The notes beneath the pieces were generated by a model. The model saw nothing but the letters and a program-made list of their open reading frames with translations, was not told the DNA's origin and did no database searches. From FEN-1297 sp021817845 (GTDB lineage Bacteria; Bacteroidota; Ignavibacteria; Ignavibacteriales; Ignavibacteriaceae), in the NCBI GenBank assembly GCA_021817845.1, contig JAKAFW010000020.1, positions 6,342 to 70,341 of the forward strand: DNA of 64,000 bases, written 5' to 3'. The translations under genes and the position numbers were made by a program. Shown piece after piece: positions 17,046-25,876 of this stretch. Every line of letters begins with the position of its first letter. Position 1 is the stretch's first letter.

Positions 17046-18416
17046 CTATAAAAGATTGCTCGCTAGCTCGGCAAGCTCAGAGCGTTCTCCCTTTTCAAGA
17101 TTAATATGAGCGTAGAGTTTCTGTCCCATAAAGTGGTCGATTAAATAAGTAAGCCCATTTGATTGTGAATCAAGATAAGGATGATCGATCTGGTAAATAT
17201 CTCCGGTAAATACAACTTTAGAACCTTCGCCGGCACGGGTTATAATTGTTTTAATTTCATGCGGTGTTAAGTTTTGTGCCTCATCTACAATAAAGAAAAT
17301 TCTTTGCAGGCTCCTTCCGCGGATATACGAAAGCGGTTCGATAACAAGTTTCTCCTCCTTAACCATATTTGTAATTAACATGCTTTGTTTATCGGTTTCG
17401 GTAAATTGATCTTGTATGACGCGCAGATTGTCCCACAGCGGCTGCATGTAAGGTTCAATTTTACTTTGAACGTCGCCCGGGAGATAACCTATGTCTCTGT
17501 TACTTAGGGGGATGATCGGACGCGCAATAAAAATCTGCCGGTAATTTTTTCTCACGTTCAAAGCGCTTGCAAGTGCAAGAAGTGTCTTTCCAGTTCCAGC
17601 TTTTCCGGTTAATGTGACTAAAGAGATATCTAAATTTGTTAAAGCATCAACTGCAAAAGTCTGTTCAGCGTTGCGAGGTTTAATTCCGTATATAATATTT
17701 TTATCAACTTTCCTAAGGTTTCCCATCTCTTGATCAAGATAGGCAAGCACAGATCTGTTTGAATTTCTAATAATGTAAAATTTATTCGGGACTGCGTCGC
17801 TGTTTAATTTTTTTAATACTAACTTTGCGGGAATTTCATATGGAGGCTGAAATAATTTAACGATTATCTCATCATCAAAATCTTCCACTATTTCTTTACC
17901 GCTATAAAGCTCTTCTACGCTGTTGATTCGGTCTGTTGTATAATCTTCAGCAAGAATGCCAAGTGCTTTCGCCTTCATTCTAAGGTTAACATCTTTTGTA
18001 ACTAAAATTATTGTCGATCTGCCGTTAACTTTCTTATTCCATTCAAAAGCAACAGAAAGAATTCTATGATCAGGCGTGTCTTCCTTAAATATTTCTTTAA
18101 TTTCATTAGCAATACCGCGAGAAATAGCGATTCTTACTTTGCCTCTTCCTTTTCCCATTGAAACTCCGCCGTTAAAAAGCGCAGTCCCAGTCATCGAGTC
18201 CAAGGTTCGTGCAAATTCTCTTGCGTTAAGGTTTATTACCTGACTTCCTCTTTTAAAATGATCTAATTCTTCGATAACAGTCAGAGGAATTATAACATCG
18301 TGTTCCTGGAATTGGTTAATGCATGTGGCATCGTGAAGAATCACGTTGGTATCAAGTATAAATGTTTTTAATCGTTTGATTGGTTTCTGCGGTTGGGAAA
18401 TTTTTTTTATTTTCAT
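17046..18416 (-). CDS. PhoH-family ATPase with N-terminal PIN domain
   Basis: A 456-residue protein combining a PIN nuclease domain (about 18-165; FILDTNVILHD with acidic residues typical of PIN active sites) and a PhoH-type helicase/ATPase domain. Walker A is GKAGTGKT at 271-278, Walker B is IFFIVDEAQN, and VVFTGD follows. PIN-PhoH (PhoH2/YlaK) proteins are RNA-processing helicase-nucleases. The length fits the two-domain form. It heads the minus-strand run with the PH-like gene and mnmA, and diverges from carAB. Confidence 0.9.
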   Translation of the reverse strand: MKIKKISQPQKPIKRLKTFILDTNVILHDATCINQFQEHDVIIPLTVIEELDHFKRGSQVINLNAREFARTLDSMTGTALFNGGVSMGKGRGKVRIAISRGIANEIKEIFKEDTPDHRILSVAFEWNKKVNGRSTIILVTKDVNLRMKAKALGILAEDYTTDRINSVEELYSGKEIVEDFDDEIIVKLFQPPYEIPAKLVLKKLNSDAVPNKFYIIRNSNRSVLAYLDQEMGNLRKVDKNIIYGIKPRNAEQTFAVDALTNLDISLVTLTGKAGTGKTLLALASALNVRKNYRQIFIARPIIPLSNRDIGYLPGDVQSKIEPYMQPLWDNLRVIQDQFTETDKQSMLITNMVKEEKLVIEPLSYIRGRSLQRIFFIVDEAQNLTPHEIKTIITRAGEGSKVVFTGDIYQIDHPYLDSQSNGLTYLIDHFMGQKLYAHINLEKGERSELAELASNLL

Positions 18417-18588
18417 TCAAAGTGCTCTTTTATTTCGGTGCAAATATTATGATTTTTAACTGTCTTAACAAGTCTCATAATTTTTCTGGCTATTAAATTT
18501 ATATTAATTCCTCCTTTACAAAAATTCTTTTTAAATTACATTAAGAAATGCTTTACTTGAAGTGAATTTCATCACTAAGTTTTTCGTT

Positions 18589-18775
18589 TTGTGAATTGAA
18601 ACTATAACCTTTATGATTTATATTTGTTAAAAATATTTATGATATTATTTAAAGAGATTAACATTATTCGACTTAAGGCAGACGGTGAAATTATAAAGAG
18701 TCTATTAGCATAGCCACTCCACGAGTGGCTATTTTTTTGTTTGAATGGAAACTGACTAAAAGGAAAATTGTAAGA
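18589..18775 (+). promoter_or_regulatory. carAB promoter and attenuator-like leader
   Basis: TTGTGA (18589-18594), 17 bp, then TATGAT (18612-18617) form a plausible promoter. The leader of about 150 nt contains a perfect intrinsic terminator (18710-18738) ending 37 nt before the carA start. The gene on the other side (phoH) is divergent, so this terminator cannot serve an upstream plus-strand gene within the window. Premature termination control of carAB, or a small RNA from the leader, is the simplest explanation. No PyrR-binding or known riboswitch consensus was recognised. Confidence 0.5.
18710..18738 (+). terminator. Intrinsic terminator in carA leader
   Basis: A perfect 10-bp stem (ATAGCCACTC with GAGTGGCTAT), a 3-nt loop and seven consecutive T residues. 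Confidence 0.8.
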
Positions 18776-19852
18776 ATGAGCAATGAAAGAAAGGTCGCAA
18801 AATTAATTTTAGAAGACGGAACGGAGTTTTCCGGCTTTAGCTTTGGGTATGAAAAAAATACAAACGGTGAAGTCGTCTTTAATACCGGAATGGTTGGCTA
18901 TCCGGAAACAATGACCGATCCATCTTATCGCGGGCAAATTTTGGTTAGCACTTATCCGTTAATCGGAAATTATGGCGTCCCCGGATACGAACGAGAAAAT
19001 AATTTGTTAAAATATTTTGAATCCGAACAAATTCATTGCAGAGCATTAATCGTTTCGGATTATTCTGAAAACTATTCCCACTGGAATGCCAAACGCTCTC
19101 TATCAGATTGGATGATTGAACAAAAAATTCCGGGAATCACCGGAATAGATACAAGGATGCTGACCAGACGGCTTCGCGATCAAGGCACAATGCTGGGAAA
19201 AATTATTATTGAAGAAAACATTGAAATAGACTTTGAAGATGTGAATCAATTAAATTTAGTCGGCGAGGTAAGTGTTAAAGAACCGGTTGAATTTAAACGC
19301 GGCTCCAAGAAAATAGTTCTGGTCGATTGCGGAACAAAGAACAACATTATACAAGCTTATCTAAAAAGAGATATTACTGTTTTAAGAGTTCCTTACGATT
19401 ATGATTTTTCTAAAGAAAAGACCAACGGTATTCTAATTTCAAACGGGCCGGGTGATCCGAAAATGTGTACTTCAACTATTGAGAATGCAAGAAAGGCAAT
19501 GACTAAAGGGACTCCGATTTTAGGAGTTTGTCTTGGCAGTCAAATTATGGCTCTTGCTGCCGGCGCAAATACTTATAAATTGAAATATGGACATCGCGGG
19601 CATAATCAACCTTGCAATGAAATGGGAACGAAACGATGCTATATTACTTCACAAAATCATGGTTATGCAGTTGATTCCGAAACTCTTCCCGAAGATTGGC
19701 GCGAGTGGTTTGTGAATGATAACGACGGAACAAACGAAGGAATAATTCATATCTCTAAACCTTATTTCGCAGCTCAATTTCACCCTGAGGCATCTCCGGG
19801 ACCTGATGATACAGAGTTTATTTTCGACATGTTTTTGAGGGCATTAAAATGA
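18776..19852 (+). CDS. carA: Carbamoyl-phosphate synthase small subunit
   Basis: A 358-residue glutaminase subunit that supplies ammonia to CarB for carbamoyl phosphate (pyrimidines, arginine). The class I glutamine amidotransferase motifs are present: SNGPGDP, the nucleophile in GVCLGSQIMALAAG, and the His/Glu of FHPEASPGP. CLGSQ has Ser where most CarA proteins have His, a substitution next to the nucleophile that should not remove the triad. I start at the ATG at 18776 (MSNERKVAKLI) because the earlier in-frame ATG at 18725 lies inside the terminator U-run region and adds 17 unrelated residues. The gene overlaps carB by 4 bp (ATGA). Confidence 0.95.
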   Translation: MSNERKVAKLILEDGTEFSGFSFGYEKNTNGEVVFNTGMVGYPETMTDPSYRGQILVSTYPLIGNYGVPGYERENNLLKYFESEQIHCRALIVSDYSENYSHWNAKRSLSDWMIEQKIPGITGIDTRMLTRRLRDQGTMLGKIIIEENIEIDFEDVNQLNLVGEVSVKEPVEFKRGSKKIVLVDCGTKNNIIQAYLKRDITVLRVPYDYDFSKEKTNGILISNGPGDPKMCTSTIENARKAMTKGTPILGVCLGSQIMALAAGANTYKLKYGHRGHNQPCNEMGTKRCYITSQNHGYAVDSETLPEDWREWFVNDNDGTNEGIIHISKPYFAAQFHPEASPGPDDTEFIFDMFLRALK

Positions 19853-22800
19853 TCAAACGTGGTAAACCAAAAAAAGTATTGATTCTCGGTTCCGGAGCTT
19901 TGCAAATCGGGCAAGCGGGAGAGTTCGACTACTCAGGAAGCCAGGCTATCAAAGCATTAAAAGAAGACGGCATTATTTCCGTACTAGTAAATCCAAACAT
20001 TGCAACTATTCAAACTTCAGAAAATTTTGCTGATAAAGTTTATTTCCTACCAATCAAAACTGAGTTTGTAGAAAAGATAATACAGAAGGAAGAACCCGAT
20101 AGCATATTACTGCAATTTGGCGGGCAGACGGCTCTAAATGTTGGTGTAGAGTTATATGAAAAGGGAATCCTGGCAAAGTATAATGTAAAGGTTTTAGGAA
20201 CGCCGGTAGAAGCTATTGAGGCTACTGAAGATAGACTTTTATTTGGGAATAAAGTATCAGAAATAGGATTGAAAGTTGCGTTAAGTAAAACGGCTACTAA
20301 TGAAGCCGAGGCTCTTATTGCTGCGAAAGAAATCGGTTTCCCTGTCATGGTTCGAATTGCCTACGCGCTTGGCGGACTTGGTTCAGGAATTGTAAATAAT
20401 GAGAAAGAACTTTTAGAAAAAGCACACCGAGCGTTCTCTTTTACAAATCAAATTTTAATCGAAGAATCTCTTTATGGATGGAAAGAAGTCGAATATGAAA
20501 TTGTCCGGGACAAATTCAACAATTGCATTACTATTTGCTCTATGGAGAATGTTGACCCGATGGGAATTCATACCGGCGACAGCATAGTAATTGCACCGGT
20601 ACAGACCTTATCTGCCCATGAAAATTTTAAGCTTCGCTCAATTGGCATAAAATTAATTCGTCATCTTGGAGTTATTGGCGAGTGCAATATTCAATATGCG
20701 CTTGATCCTAATTCGGACGACTATAGAATTATAGAAGTGAATGCAAGATTAAGCCGTAGCTCTGCTCTTGCTTCTAAAGCCACCGGATACCCCCTTGCCT
20801 TTATTGCAGCTAAGCTCGCGCTTGGATACGCTCTTAACGAAGTTGAAAATATTATTACGCGCGAAACGTCTGCTATGTTTGAGCCGGCACTCGACTACGT
20901 TGCTCTTAAATTCCCGCGTTGGGACTTACAAAAGTTTCGTCAGGTAAGTACTCAGCTTGGTTCCGAAATGAAATCAGTTGGCGAGGTGATGTCTCTCGGC
21001 CGAAGTTTTGAAGAAGTGCTTCAAAAAGCAATTCGCATGCTTGATATAGGTATGAAAGGATTTACCGGCAACAGCTTAATTTTTGAAAATTTAGATGAGG
21101 AACTTTCTAAACCAACCGATAAAAGAATTTATGCAGTCGCAAAAGCACTTCAAGACGGTTACTCGGTAGAAAAAATTCATCAGCTTTCTAAAATTACCCC
21201 CTGGTTCATCTACAAGATGAAAAATATTATTGACACCGAAAAAAAATTAAAAGGCTTAAAGCTTCAAAAAATTTCCAAACCCTTAATGGAAGAAACAAAG
21301 CAAAATGGTTTCAGCGATTTGCAAATTGCTCAGCTCTCAGACTCAAAAGAAATGGATGTAAGAAAATACCGAAAAGGATTAAACGTAATTCCTGTAGTAA
21401 AACAAATCGATACTCTTGCAGCTGAGTATCCGGCACAAACAAATTATCTCTACTTAACTTATCATGGCAAAGAAGACGATATAAAATTCGGCGATAAAAA
21501 TCAGATCGTTGTGCTTGGCAGCGGGGCATATAGAATTGGCTCTTCTGTCGAGTTTGACTGGTGCTGCGTTAACGCCGTACTTACTTGCAATAAACTTGAC
21601 TACAAGACAATCATGATTAACTGTAATCCGGAGACCGTCAGCACCGATTACGATATTTGTGATAAGCTTTATTTTGAACAATTGACTTTTGAAAGAGTTC
21701 TTGATATTTACGATAAAGAAAACCCCGAAGGTGTTATTATTTCGATGGGTGGGCAAATTCCCAACAATCTTGCTGTAAAGCTACATGAAGCAGGAATTAA
21801 GATTCTCGGCACCTCTCCTACGCAAATTGATAATGCAGAAGACCGCCATAAATTCTCTAAAATACTTGATAGACTTGAAATTGATCAACCGGATTGGGAA
21901 GAGCTGACAAGCTTGAGCGAAGCAAAGGAATTTGCAAAGAAGGTAGGTTTCCCTGCCTTAATACGCCCAAGTTATGTCTTAAGCGGTGCGGCAATGAGTA
22001 TTGTTTTATCGGATGCCGAGCTTGAAGAATATCTTGATAAAGCTGCTAGTATTAGTAAAGAACACCCGGTAGTTATCAGTAAATTTATTACGGAAGCTCG
22101 CGAGATTGAAGTTGATGCTGTTGCCGAAAACGGAAATTTATACTGCTATGCAATTTCGGAGCACGTGGAAAATGCAGGCGTTCATTCAGGCGACGCCACT
22201 ATTGTACTGCCGCCTCAACGTACTTACCTTGAAACAATGCGGCGTGTAAAAATGGTTACTAAAGCAATAGCAAAGGAATTACAAATAACCGGTCCCTTCA
22301 ATATTCAATTTATTGCTAAAGATAACGAAGTAAAAGTTATCGAATGCAACTTGCGCGCTTCAAGAAGCTTTCCCTTCGTTTCCAAAGTCTTGAAAATAAA
22401 TTTCATAGACTTAGCAACAAAGTTAATGATGGGTGAAAAGCTTCCCAGGATTGATAAATCTTCTTTTGATGTTGATTATGTGGGAGTAAAAGCTCCCCAA
22501 TTTTCATTTACAAGATTAAAAGGATCAGACCCGGTACTTGGGGTTGAAATGGCGTCTACCGGTGAGGTCGCTTGTCTTGGTGATGATTTTAACGAGGCTT
22601 TTTTGAAGAGTTTTATCTCAACCGGATTTAAAATTCCTAAGAAAGCTGTAATGCTTTCAACCGGAACCCTAAAAGAAAAAGCAGAATTTCTTGAAGAAAG
22701 TAAAAAGCTTTTTAATCTTGGTCTGAAAATCTACGCGACAAAAGGTACTGCTGAATTCTTAAGACAAAACGGAATTGACGTCGAAATTCTCTCTTGGCCG

Positions 22801-23043
22801 CTTGAAACTGATGAACCAAATGTCATTACTTATCTAAATGAAGGCAAGATTGATTTGGTAATAAATATTCCGAAGAATGCCGAGAAGGATGAGCTCGATA
22901 ACGATTACTTGATCAGAAGAAAAGCAGTTGATATGAATGTTAATTTAATAACAAACATTCAGGTTGCTAAAAGATTCGTAAAGTCCTTTTACCGGTATAA
23001 AATTGACCAGTTGGAAATTAAAAGCTGGGATGAGTATAACTAA
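19849..23043 (+). CDS. carB: Carbamoyl-phosphate synthase large subunit
   Basis: A 1064-residue enzyme with the standard duplicated architecture: N-terminal half (carboxy-phosphate, ATP-grasp with ALGGLGSGI) and C-terminal half (carbamate kinase, ATP-grasp with PSYVLSGAAM), plus a C-terminal MGS-like allosteric domain (about 935-1060, KIYATKGTAEFLRQNGI). N-terminal LILGSGALQIGQAGEFDYSG and its internal counterpart VVLGSGAYRIGSSVEFDWC are clear. Full length, with 4-bp translational overlap with carA. The MGS domain suggests control by UMP-type or ornithine-type effectors as in other bacteria. Confidence 0.97.
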   Translation: MIKRGKPKKVLILGSGALQIGQAGEFDYSGSQAIKALKEDGIISVLVNPNIATIQTSENFADKVYFLPIKTEFVEKIIQKEEPDSILLQFGGQTALNVGVELYEKGILAKYNVKVLGTPVEAIEATEDRLLFGNKVSEIGLKVALSKTATNEAEALIAAKEIGFPVMVRIAYALGGLGSGIVNNEKELLEKAHRAFSFTNQILIEESLYGWKEVEYEIVRDKFNNCITICSMENVDPMGIHTGDSIVIAPVQTLSAHENFKLRSIGIKLIRHLGVIGECNIQYALDPNSDDYRIIEVNARLSRSSALASKATGYPLAFIAAKLALGYALNEVENIITRETSAMFEPALDYVALKFPRWDLQKFRQVSTQLGSEMKSVGEVMSLGRSFEEVLQKAIRMLDIGMKGFTGNSLIFENLDEELSKPTDKRIYAVAKALQDGYSVEKIHQLSKITPWFIYKMKNIIDTEKKLKGLKLQKISKPLMEETKQNGFSDLQIAQLSDSKEMDVRKYRKGLNVIPVVKQIDTLAAEYPAQTNYLYLTYHGKEDDIKFGDKNQIVVLGSGAYRIGSSVEFDWCCVNAVLTCNKLDYKTIMINCNPETVSTDYDICDKLYFEQLTFERVLDIYDKENPEGVIISMGGQIPNNLAVKLHEAGIKILGTSPTQIDNAEDRHKFSKILDRLEIDQPDWEELTSLSEAKEFAKKVGFPALIRPSYVLSGAAMSIVLSDAELEEYLDKAASISKEHPVVISKFITEAREIEVDAVAENGNLYCYAISEHVENAGVHSGDATIVLPPQRTYLETMRRVKMVTKAIAKELQITGPFNIQFIAKDNEVKVIECNLRASRSFPFVSKVLKINFIDLATKLMMGEKLPRIDKSSFDVDYVGVKAPQFSFTRLKGSDPVLGVEMASTGEVACLGDDFNEAFLKSFISTGFKIPKKAVMLSTGTLKEKAEFLEESKKLFNLGLKIYATKGTAEFLRQNGIDVEILSWPLETDEPNVITYLNEGKIDLVINIPKNAEKDELDNDYLIRRKAVDMNVNLITNIQVAKRFVKSFYRYKIDQLEIKSWDEYN

Positions 23044-23067
23044 TCCACGTTTCACAAAAGACCGTGC

Positions 23068-23138
23068 GGAATGATGGAATGTTGGAGTAGCGGAATAGAC
23101 TAATTTTTTCCATTATTCGAACATTCCATTACTCCAAA
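23068..23138. repeat. Dispersed palindromic intergenic repeat, copy 1
   Basis: The unit contains GGAATGTTGGAG on one arm and ATTCGAACATTCCATTACTCC on the other, around a conserved GGAATAGACTAATTTTTT centre. Near-identical units occur at 56212, 61614 and, reversed, 63491. It lies 25 bp after carB. Confidence 0.8.
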
Positions 23139-23215
23139 TGCAAATCTTGGATCTCTTTATCAGCTACTTTCGTAAGGTGAGTAATTAAGTAAAATATGAT
23201 AAGTAAAACTAAATT

Positions 23216-24358
23216 ATGATAATATTCTTCTCCATTTTTTTCTCGTTATACGGAGCAATAAATTATTATATATTTCTCCGCGGCTGGCAGGCACTTTCTG
23301 GATATCCTCATCTTAGGATTTTCTACACAATCATTTTTATCTTTGTCGCATTATCTTATTTAATTTCAAAATTTTTAACCAGATATTTAACACCTTTTAT
23401 TTACGATATTTTAGTTTGGGTCGGTTCCTTTTGGTTCGCATTTTTCGTTTACTTTTTACTATCTGTTTTTCTGATTGATATTCTTCGACTTTTAAATTTT
23501 CAATTCCACTTTTTCCCTTCGTTTATTACCAATAATTATCTTTATGTAAAGCACGTAACAGCACTAATCGTTTTTCTTATTGTTTCAACGATTGTTTTGG
23601 CGGGTTACATTAATACAAGATATGTTATTGTGAAAAATTTAGAGCTGACATTACCGAAGAAGTCAAGCTCGCTCAATAGTATGAATGCCGTTTTGGTTTC
23701 GGATATTCATTTGTCCCCGGTCAATGACGAGAAATTTCTTAAAGATATTGTTGATAAAATAAATAGACTAAAACCGGATATTATTTTTATAGCAGGGGAT
23801 TTAGTTGACGAAAAGGCATCTCTCCTGAAGCAACGAAAAATAGGACAAGCTTTATTAAATCTTAAATCTAAATTTGGTACTTTCGCATGCACCGGCAATC
23901 ACGAATACATTAACGGCGCCCGGGGCAGCATAGATTTTATGCGAGAGATGGGATTAAACGTACTGGCAGATTCCGTAACAAAAATTAACGACTACTTTTA
24001 TGTTGCCGGAAGAAATGACCGGGCTGTTAAACAGTTTGATGGTAATGGTAGAAAACCTTTAGAAGAAATTTTATCCGGCGTCGATAAAAATTATCCGGTA
24101 ATTTTATTGGATCATACTCCCTTCGGGTTAGATGAAGCCGAAAAAAACGACGTTGATTTACAACTATCAGGGCATACTCATTACGGACAAATGTTTCCTG
24201 CAAATTATATTACTAACATGGTATACGAAATTAGCTTCGGCTATTTGAAAAAAGGCAACGCTCAATATTACGTTTCATGCGGTGCTGGAACCTGGGGGCC
24301 ACCGGTTAGAACCGGAAGCAGATCAGAAATAGTCAATCTTAAAATCAAATTCTTGTAA
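23216..24358 (+). CDS. Membrane-anchored calcineurin-like metallophosphoesterase
   Basis: A 380-residue protein with four to five N-terminal hydrophobic helices (about 1-135) and a C-terminal metallophosphoesterase domain. Metal-binding motifs in order: SDIHLS, IAGDLVD, TGNHEY, DHTPFG and SGHTHYGQMFP. This is the YkuE/YaeI-like arrangement, whose members act on lipid phosphates such as UDP-2,3-diacylglucosamine or unknown envelope substrates. The catalytic domain probably faces the cytoplasm or periplasm next to the membrane. It converges on the lipoprotein gene 26 bp away. The substrate is unknown. Confidence 0.85.
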   Translation: MIIFFSIFFSLYGAINYYIFLRGWQALSGYPHLRIFYTIIFIFVALSYLISKFLTRYLTPFIYDILVWVGSFWFAFFVYFLLSVFLIDILRLLNFQFHFFPSFITNNYLYVKHVTALIVFLIVSTIVLAGYINTRYVIVKNLELTLPKKSSSLNSMNAVLVSDIHLSPVNDEKFLKDIVDKINRLKPDIIFIAGDLVDEKASLLKQRKIGQALLNLKSKFGTFACTGNHEYINGARGSIDFMREMGLNVLADSVTKINDYFYVAGRNDRAVKQFDGNGRKPLEEILSGVDKNYPVILLDHTPFGLDEAEKNDVDLQLSGHTHYGQMFPANYITNMVYEISFGYLKKGNAQYYVSCGAGTWGPPVRTGSRSEIVNLKIKFL

Positions 24359-24384
24359 ACTGTAACTTTAAATTATAACCTTTT

Positions 24385-25002
24385 CTAATCACTTATCTTC
24401 TTAAATATTATATATTGATCGCCGTACTTAATCGGCTTAGTAAATTCGTTATTCCTAAGCTTCAATATTTCGCGCTGGATATAATTGGGAAAAAGTCTGA
24501 TATCAACTTTACCCAGCAACCCATTATTACTATGTGAAGGATCAACTGAAAATTTTAAAGCTTGTTCGCCAAAATTTTCATTATGGCTTAAAGCTTCGTA
24601 AATCCTTTGTGCAGTCTCTAAAGTATCGCACAATATTTCAGCAAGGTTTATATATACTGGGTCTTTAAAGTCTACACAAACTCTTTGATTGACCCACATG
24701 CTTACGGGTCTATCTTTTATATGCGCCGGAATGTATACCCATTTTAAAATTGATTCCTGTGCTAATGAATCCCACTCTTCATTTCCTGTTCTATTCAATA
24801 TGATAGCTCTTTTTACTGTCCCGTTTTCCAAAATCAAAAGTTTTAAATTTAAAGCAAAGTTTGGAGAATAAATGGATAAAGGTATGGGAGGAAGAGGATA
24901 TTGTTTTAATAATTCAGGTGAACTAATTTCTCCGTCAAATTGGTTCATCGAAGCACAACCGGCTAAAATAAATATAGAAAGAATAATGATAATATTTTTC
25001 AT
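24385..25002 (-). CDS. Lipoprotein with TonB_C-like and parvulin-like domains
   Basis: A 205-residue lipoprotein: lipobox LAGC with Cys15. Residues about 45-105 (LNLKLLILENGTVKRAIILN; EEWDSLAQESILKWVYIPA) match the TonB C-terminal fold. Residues about 128-203 (AQRIYEALSHNENFGEQALK; LPN-like QREILKLRNNEFTKPI; GDQYIIFKK) match a PpiC-type parvulin prolyl isomerase. Joining these in one short lipoprotein is unusual. TonB_C modules contact outer-membrane or secretin-like partners and parvulins help outer-membrane protein folding, so an envelope assembly role is possible. Typical parvulin catalytic residues are only partly conserved, so it may be a binding domain. Confidence 0.7.
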   Translation of the reverse strand: MKNIIIILSIFILAGCASMNQFDGEISSPELLKQYPLPPIPLSIYSPNFALNLKLLILENGTVKRAIILNRTGNEEWDSLAQESILKWVYIPAHIKDRPVSMWVNQRVCVDFKDPVYINLAEILCDTLETAQRIYEALSHNENFGEQALKFSVDPSHSNNGLLGKVDIRLFPNYIQREILKLRNNEFTKPIKYGDQYIIFKKISD

Positions 25003-25876
25003 AACTACCTCGCCTCAGCATTAGTCGTTAGAAAATATTTTAAATTATGTCAAAATTTACTTTCCGAATATATTATTTATAAATTTTACCTACTTAATTA
25101 ATACAAAAATAATAGATCAATTCAAATATATTTTTTAACTATTTATCCCATATCTGTCCAAAATAATATTTTACATTACATCCCTACACATAGGTGTCTA
25201 CTTAATATCAAAAATAAATAGTGACCATTTGTAAGAAATCTATTTAACGGCATAATAGCAGCCCACGAATTTATTCGTGGGAAAGAAATAGCGAAAATTC
25301 CTTTGAACCGATTCATCGGTTTCTCAAATGCCGTTGATATAACGAGTTAAAGATATAAATTCTTGTTCGTATCTAAATATTAAGTTGGTGCCTATACGTT
25401 TTCACGGGAATGACCTTTTTAGAGCTGACTCATTTATTTTAGGCAGACGTGATATTTCTATTTCTTTATTGAATCCCATATTACAATTTAATATGTTTGA
25501 TTTAATCAAACATTAGCTCTTTTTCTCTATATCTTTTAGCTTAATAGCTGATTTCTGTTAATTCTTCGAATACCCTTCAAAAAAAGGAAAACAAATTAAA
25601 TCTAATTTCTGAATGCACTGTGAATACACTCTGAACGCACTTCAATTGCCCTTATCTTATACTTATCCTCTATATTAACCCCTATCCCTTCCTTAATAAA
25701 ACTATAGAAATTCTCTCCTTATAGCTTAATCCGTAATTAACAATTAATTCATTCATTTGTATTGAGGGAAAACGATATAGGTATAGTTCAAATCGGATGG
25801 AAAGCAGTGATAACTAAAAAGAAGCAAATAAGACCTTAAAAATGTGGCTTTAGCGAAAAGCAGAAAACTTAGTTCA
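25003..25876. other. 874-bp intergenic region, no gene recognised
   Basis: Apart from the nested inverted repeat at 25246-25335 I see nothing definite here. There is no long ORF. AT-rich tracts dominate, and short direct repeats occur near 25600-25660 (GAATGCACT, GAATACACT, GAACGCACT). The region lies 5' of the lipoprotein gene and 3' of the ScfR-like gene, both on the minus strand. Confidence 0.5.
25246..25335. repeat. Nested inverted repeats forming a three-way junction
   Basis: The outer arms AACGGCAT (25246-25253) and ATGCCGTT (25328-25335) pair perfectly. Inside are two hairpins: CCCACGAA/TTCGTGGG (25262-25281) and AACCGAT/ATCGGTT (25306-25321). The result is a closed three-way junction. 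It may be a REP-type element or a structured RNA; no promoter or terminator was identified. Confidence 0.55.

Noticed and set aside
18725..18775. Longer CarA N-terminus
   Set aside because: The earlier ATG lies in the terminator region and adds residues without family similarity.
19480..19560. CarA CLGSQ (Ser for His) as a disabled glutaminase
   Set aside because: Nucleophile Cys and the His/Glu of FHPE are intact; the substituted position is not part of the triad.
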